Source of the DNA: Firmicutes bacterium CAG:341
GTDB taxonomy: Bacteria > Bacillota > Clostridia > Oscillospirales > Acutalibacteraceae
DNA: 15,355 nucleotides
Reading direction: 5' to 3'
Assembly: GCA_000434995.1 (NCBI GenBank)
Contig: FR895338.1
Coordinates: 70,803 to 86,157 of the forward strand
Shown here: piece after piece, positions 13,989-15,355 of the stretch
Numbering within the stretch: position 1 is the first letter of the stretch
Layout: each line of letters begins with the position of its first letter
The notes under the pieces: generated by a model
Database searches by the model: none
Told to the model about the DNA's origin: nothing
Seen by the model: only the letters and a program-made list of their open reading frames with translations
Translations under genes and position numbers: made by a program

Positions 13989-14639
13989 ATGCAAAATAAA
14001 GATGATATATCTATATCCGTTATCAAAAGGCTTCCGAGATATTACAGATTCTTGCAATCACTTAAAGATAACGGAATAGTTAGAATCAGCTCAAAAGAAC
14101 TTGCAGCAAGAATGGGGCTTACCGCTTCACAAATAAGGCATGATTTCAACTGTTTCGGCGGATTTGGACAACAGGGTTACGGTTATAATGTACCGGAACT
14201 CCATGCCAAAATCGGTGAAATCCTTTGTGTAGACAAAGAAATTAAAACCATACTTATCGGCGCTGGTAACTTGGGTAAAGCTATCACAAACAAAATGTTT
14301 TCAAAAAACAGCGGTTTCAAGCTTATTGGTATTTTTGATAAAAACGAAGCCATCTGCGGCAATATGATTAAAGGTATTCCCGTAAGAAATATAAACTACC
14401 TTGAAAACTTTTGTATTGATAACACCCCTACTTGCGCTGTAACCTGTATTCCGTCAACAGATATGGAAGAAATCACTGACTTACTTGTTAAAGTTGGAAT
14501 TAAGAGCTTTTTGAACTTTACAAACTATGATATAGCCATGGCACATCCCGGTGTGATAGTTGAAAATGTACATCTTAGGGATAGTTTATTAACTCTTGGT
14601 TATCTCACAAATACTTCTCTCGACAAATCGGAGGAATAA
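13989..14639 (+). CDS. rex: redox-sensing transcriptional repressor Rex
   Basis: A 216-residue protein of normal Rex length. The N-terminal winged helix shows RLPRYYRFL (14-22) and ISSKELAARMG (33-43). The recognition helix SQIRHDFNCFGGFGQQGYGY (47-66) follows. The Rossmann domain begins TILIGAGNLGKAI (87-99), binding NAD(H), and ends in the domain-swapping helix near VHLRDSLLTL (194-203). Rex dimers bind operators at low NADH/NAD+ and release when NADH rises, derepressing fermentation and NADH-reoxidising genes. It sits 36 bases after icd with an AGGAG-type site, so it is probably co-transcribed with the TCA-branch enzymes and may control its own operon. All key motifs are intact. Confidence 0.95.
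   Translation: MQNKDDISISVIKRLPRYYRFLQSLKDNGIVRISSKELAARMGLTASQIRHDFNCFGGFGQQGYGYNVPELHAKIGEILCVDKEIKTILIGAGNLGKAITNKMFSKNSGFKLIGIFDKNEAICGNMIKGIPVRNINYLENFCIDNTPTCAVTCIPSTDMEEITDLLVKVGIKSFLNFTNYDIAMAHPGVIVENVHLRDSLLTLGYLTNTSLDKSEE
14630..14635 (+). promoter_or_regulatory. ribosome binding site that decides a TTG start
   Basis: GGAGGA inside the last codons of rex lies six bases before TTG 14642. No ATG occurs in frame until far into the protein, so the TTG is the likely start and translation is probably coupled to rex. Confidence 0.75.
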
Positions 14640-14641
14640 TA

Positions 14642-15328
14642 TTGCAGTTAATCAGCACAAAAGAAATTGCCGATGTAATTAAATATAATGATGAATCCGT
14701 AATTATTGTTGAGAAATTGCCACTTCCAAACGGCACACAGTATAAAGTTCAATATTCCGTTGTAAATTTTAAAACAAAGAGCATTGATGTTTTAACAAAG
14801 AATGCTTATTTACTGAAAAAGTTCGGCTCAAATTTTAACAGAATAAGCCAAATAATGCCTAACTTCGTACAATGCGATGCAGGAGTATTATATGACAGGC
14901 GTGTACTTGCTGTTTTTCCAAACGGTGAAGCAGGTATATTTGACCGTGACGGCGAGCTTGAATGGAACGGTACATTTGAATATCACGACCAGCCGGTTAA
15001 ACACCTGGCACTTGAGGGTAAGTATTTTTGGAGTGTTTGCCCTAATGAAAACTGTGTTATTAGATATTCAAGCCAAAATATGAGCGTCGATTTAAGAATA
15101 GGCGGCAAAGAAACCGACACATTTATAAATCCAACTCATATAAGCCTTGAAGGTGACGACCTTTTTGTTTGCTGTGATAATAACAAGGTAAGAAAAATTA
15201 ACGGAAATAATTATACTGTTTCAGACTATCTTAACTTTACAGATTCAATTAAGAATTATTTTAAATTCGGCGATTATGCCATTGCTGTAATGGCAAGCGG
15301 TACATATGTACTTGAAAATAATCAATAA
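14642..15328 (+). CDS. uncharacterised propeller-like protein co-transcribed with rex
   Basis: A 228-residue protein starting at TTG 14642, two bases after the rex stop, with GGAGGA six bases upstream. No signal peptide or membrane segment is seen, so it is likely cytoplasmic. The sequence is rich in short beta-strands with recurring blocks: AVFPNGEAGIFDRDGELEW (about 91-109), VIRYSSQNMSVDLRIGG and INPTHISLEGDDLFVCCDNNKVRKI. The last two resemble NHL/WD-type propeller blades (strand, Gly-Asp-x-Leu-hydrophobic turn, asparagine pair, V-R-K-I strand). With about three to four blade-like units it would be a small or partial propeller. Several cysteines (for example the CVIRY Cys and the Cys pair in FVCCDNN) could be redox-responsive. 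I do not recognise a named family, and the function is unknown. Tight coupling to rex suggests a linked role. Confidence 0.7.
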   Translation: MQLISTKEIADVIKYNDESVIIVEKLPLPNGTQYKVQYSVVNFKTKSIDVLTKNAYLLKKFGSNFNRISQIMPNFVQCDAGVLYDRRVLAVFPNGEAGIFDRDGELEWNGTFEYHDQPVKHLALEGKYFWSVCPNENCVIRYSSQNMSVDLRIGGKETDTFINPTHISLEGDDLFVCCDNNKVRKINGNNYTVSDYLNFTDSIKNYFKFGDYAIAVMASGTYVLENNQ

Positions 15329-15355
15329 AATAATAAAAAAACGGTTCTTGTATTT

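Noticed and set aside
15329..15355. possible terminator after the propeller-like gene
   Set aside because: Only 27 bases remain; an A-rich run and ACGGTTCTTGT are seen, but no complete stem can be paired inside the window.
1..15355. mobile element, CRISPR array, tRNA or defence system
   Set aside because: No transposase, integrase, inverted terminal repeats, regularly spaced repeats or tRNA-like folds were seen. Gene content is ordinary core chromosome apart from the left edge.

Overview
The window looks like chromosome from a low-GC, Gram-positive member of the Clostridia, probably an Oscillospiraceae/Ruminococcaceae-like gut lineage. The evidence is AT-rich codon use, AGGAGG-type ribosome binding sites, sigma-A promoters, a tepA-ylzJ-ftsK/spoIIIE block known from endospore-forming Firmicutes, and a Rex repressor beside TCA-cycle genes. 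Placement below class level is a guess. I see no tRNA, rRNA, insertion sequence, CRISPR array or gap above 300 bases without a gene.

Left edge (1-1.9 kb): the tail of a plus-strand gene, probably the C-terminal trimerising domain of a collagen-like surface or tail-fibre-like protein. It converges on a minus-strand polytopic membrane protein of DUF6056/GT-C type that has its own weak promoter.

Centre (1.9-10.7 kb): one long, tightly packed minus-strand transcription unit. In transcription order it holds tepA (ClpP-fold protease), a ylzJ-like small gene, an UppP/BacA-like membrane protein with substituted catalytic residues, ftsK/spoIIIE, ygiQ (radical SAM), comEA, comF and a GH18-fold lipoprotein. 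A strong intrinsic terminator follows immediately. A near-consensus promoter lies upstream of tepA, and a second one in the ftsK-ygiQ gap probably lets ygiQ-comEA-comF-GH18 be expressed separately. Several junctions are ATGA overlaps or gaps of a few bases, which implies translational coupling.

Right (10.7-15.3 kb): a divergent plus-strand operon, acn-icd-rex and a small propeller-like protein, driven by a TTGACA-17-TAAAAT promoter. Aconitase and isocitrate dehydrogenase form the oxidative branch to 2-oxoglutarate, hence glutamate. Rex senses NADH/NAD+, and its position here suggests redox feedback on this branch. An imperfect Rex-like palindrome covers the predicted start site of transcription.

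The most unusual items are the UppP-like protein that has lost most of the known catalytic residues, the uncharacterised propeller protein coupled to rex, and the ygiQ promoter whose transcript should start almost at the Shine-Dalgarno sequence. Four starts are corrected from the longest reading frame: GH18, ygiQ, the UppP-like gene and tepA.
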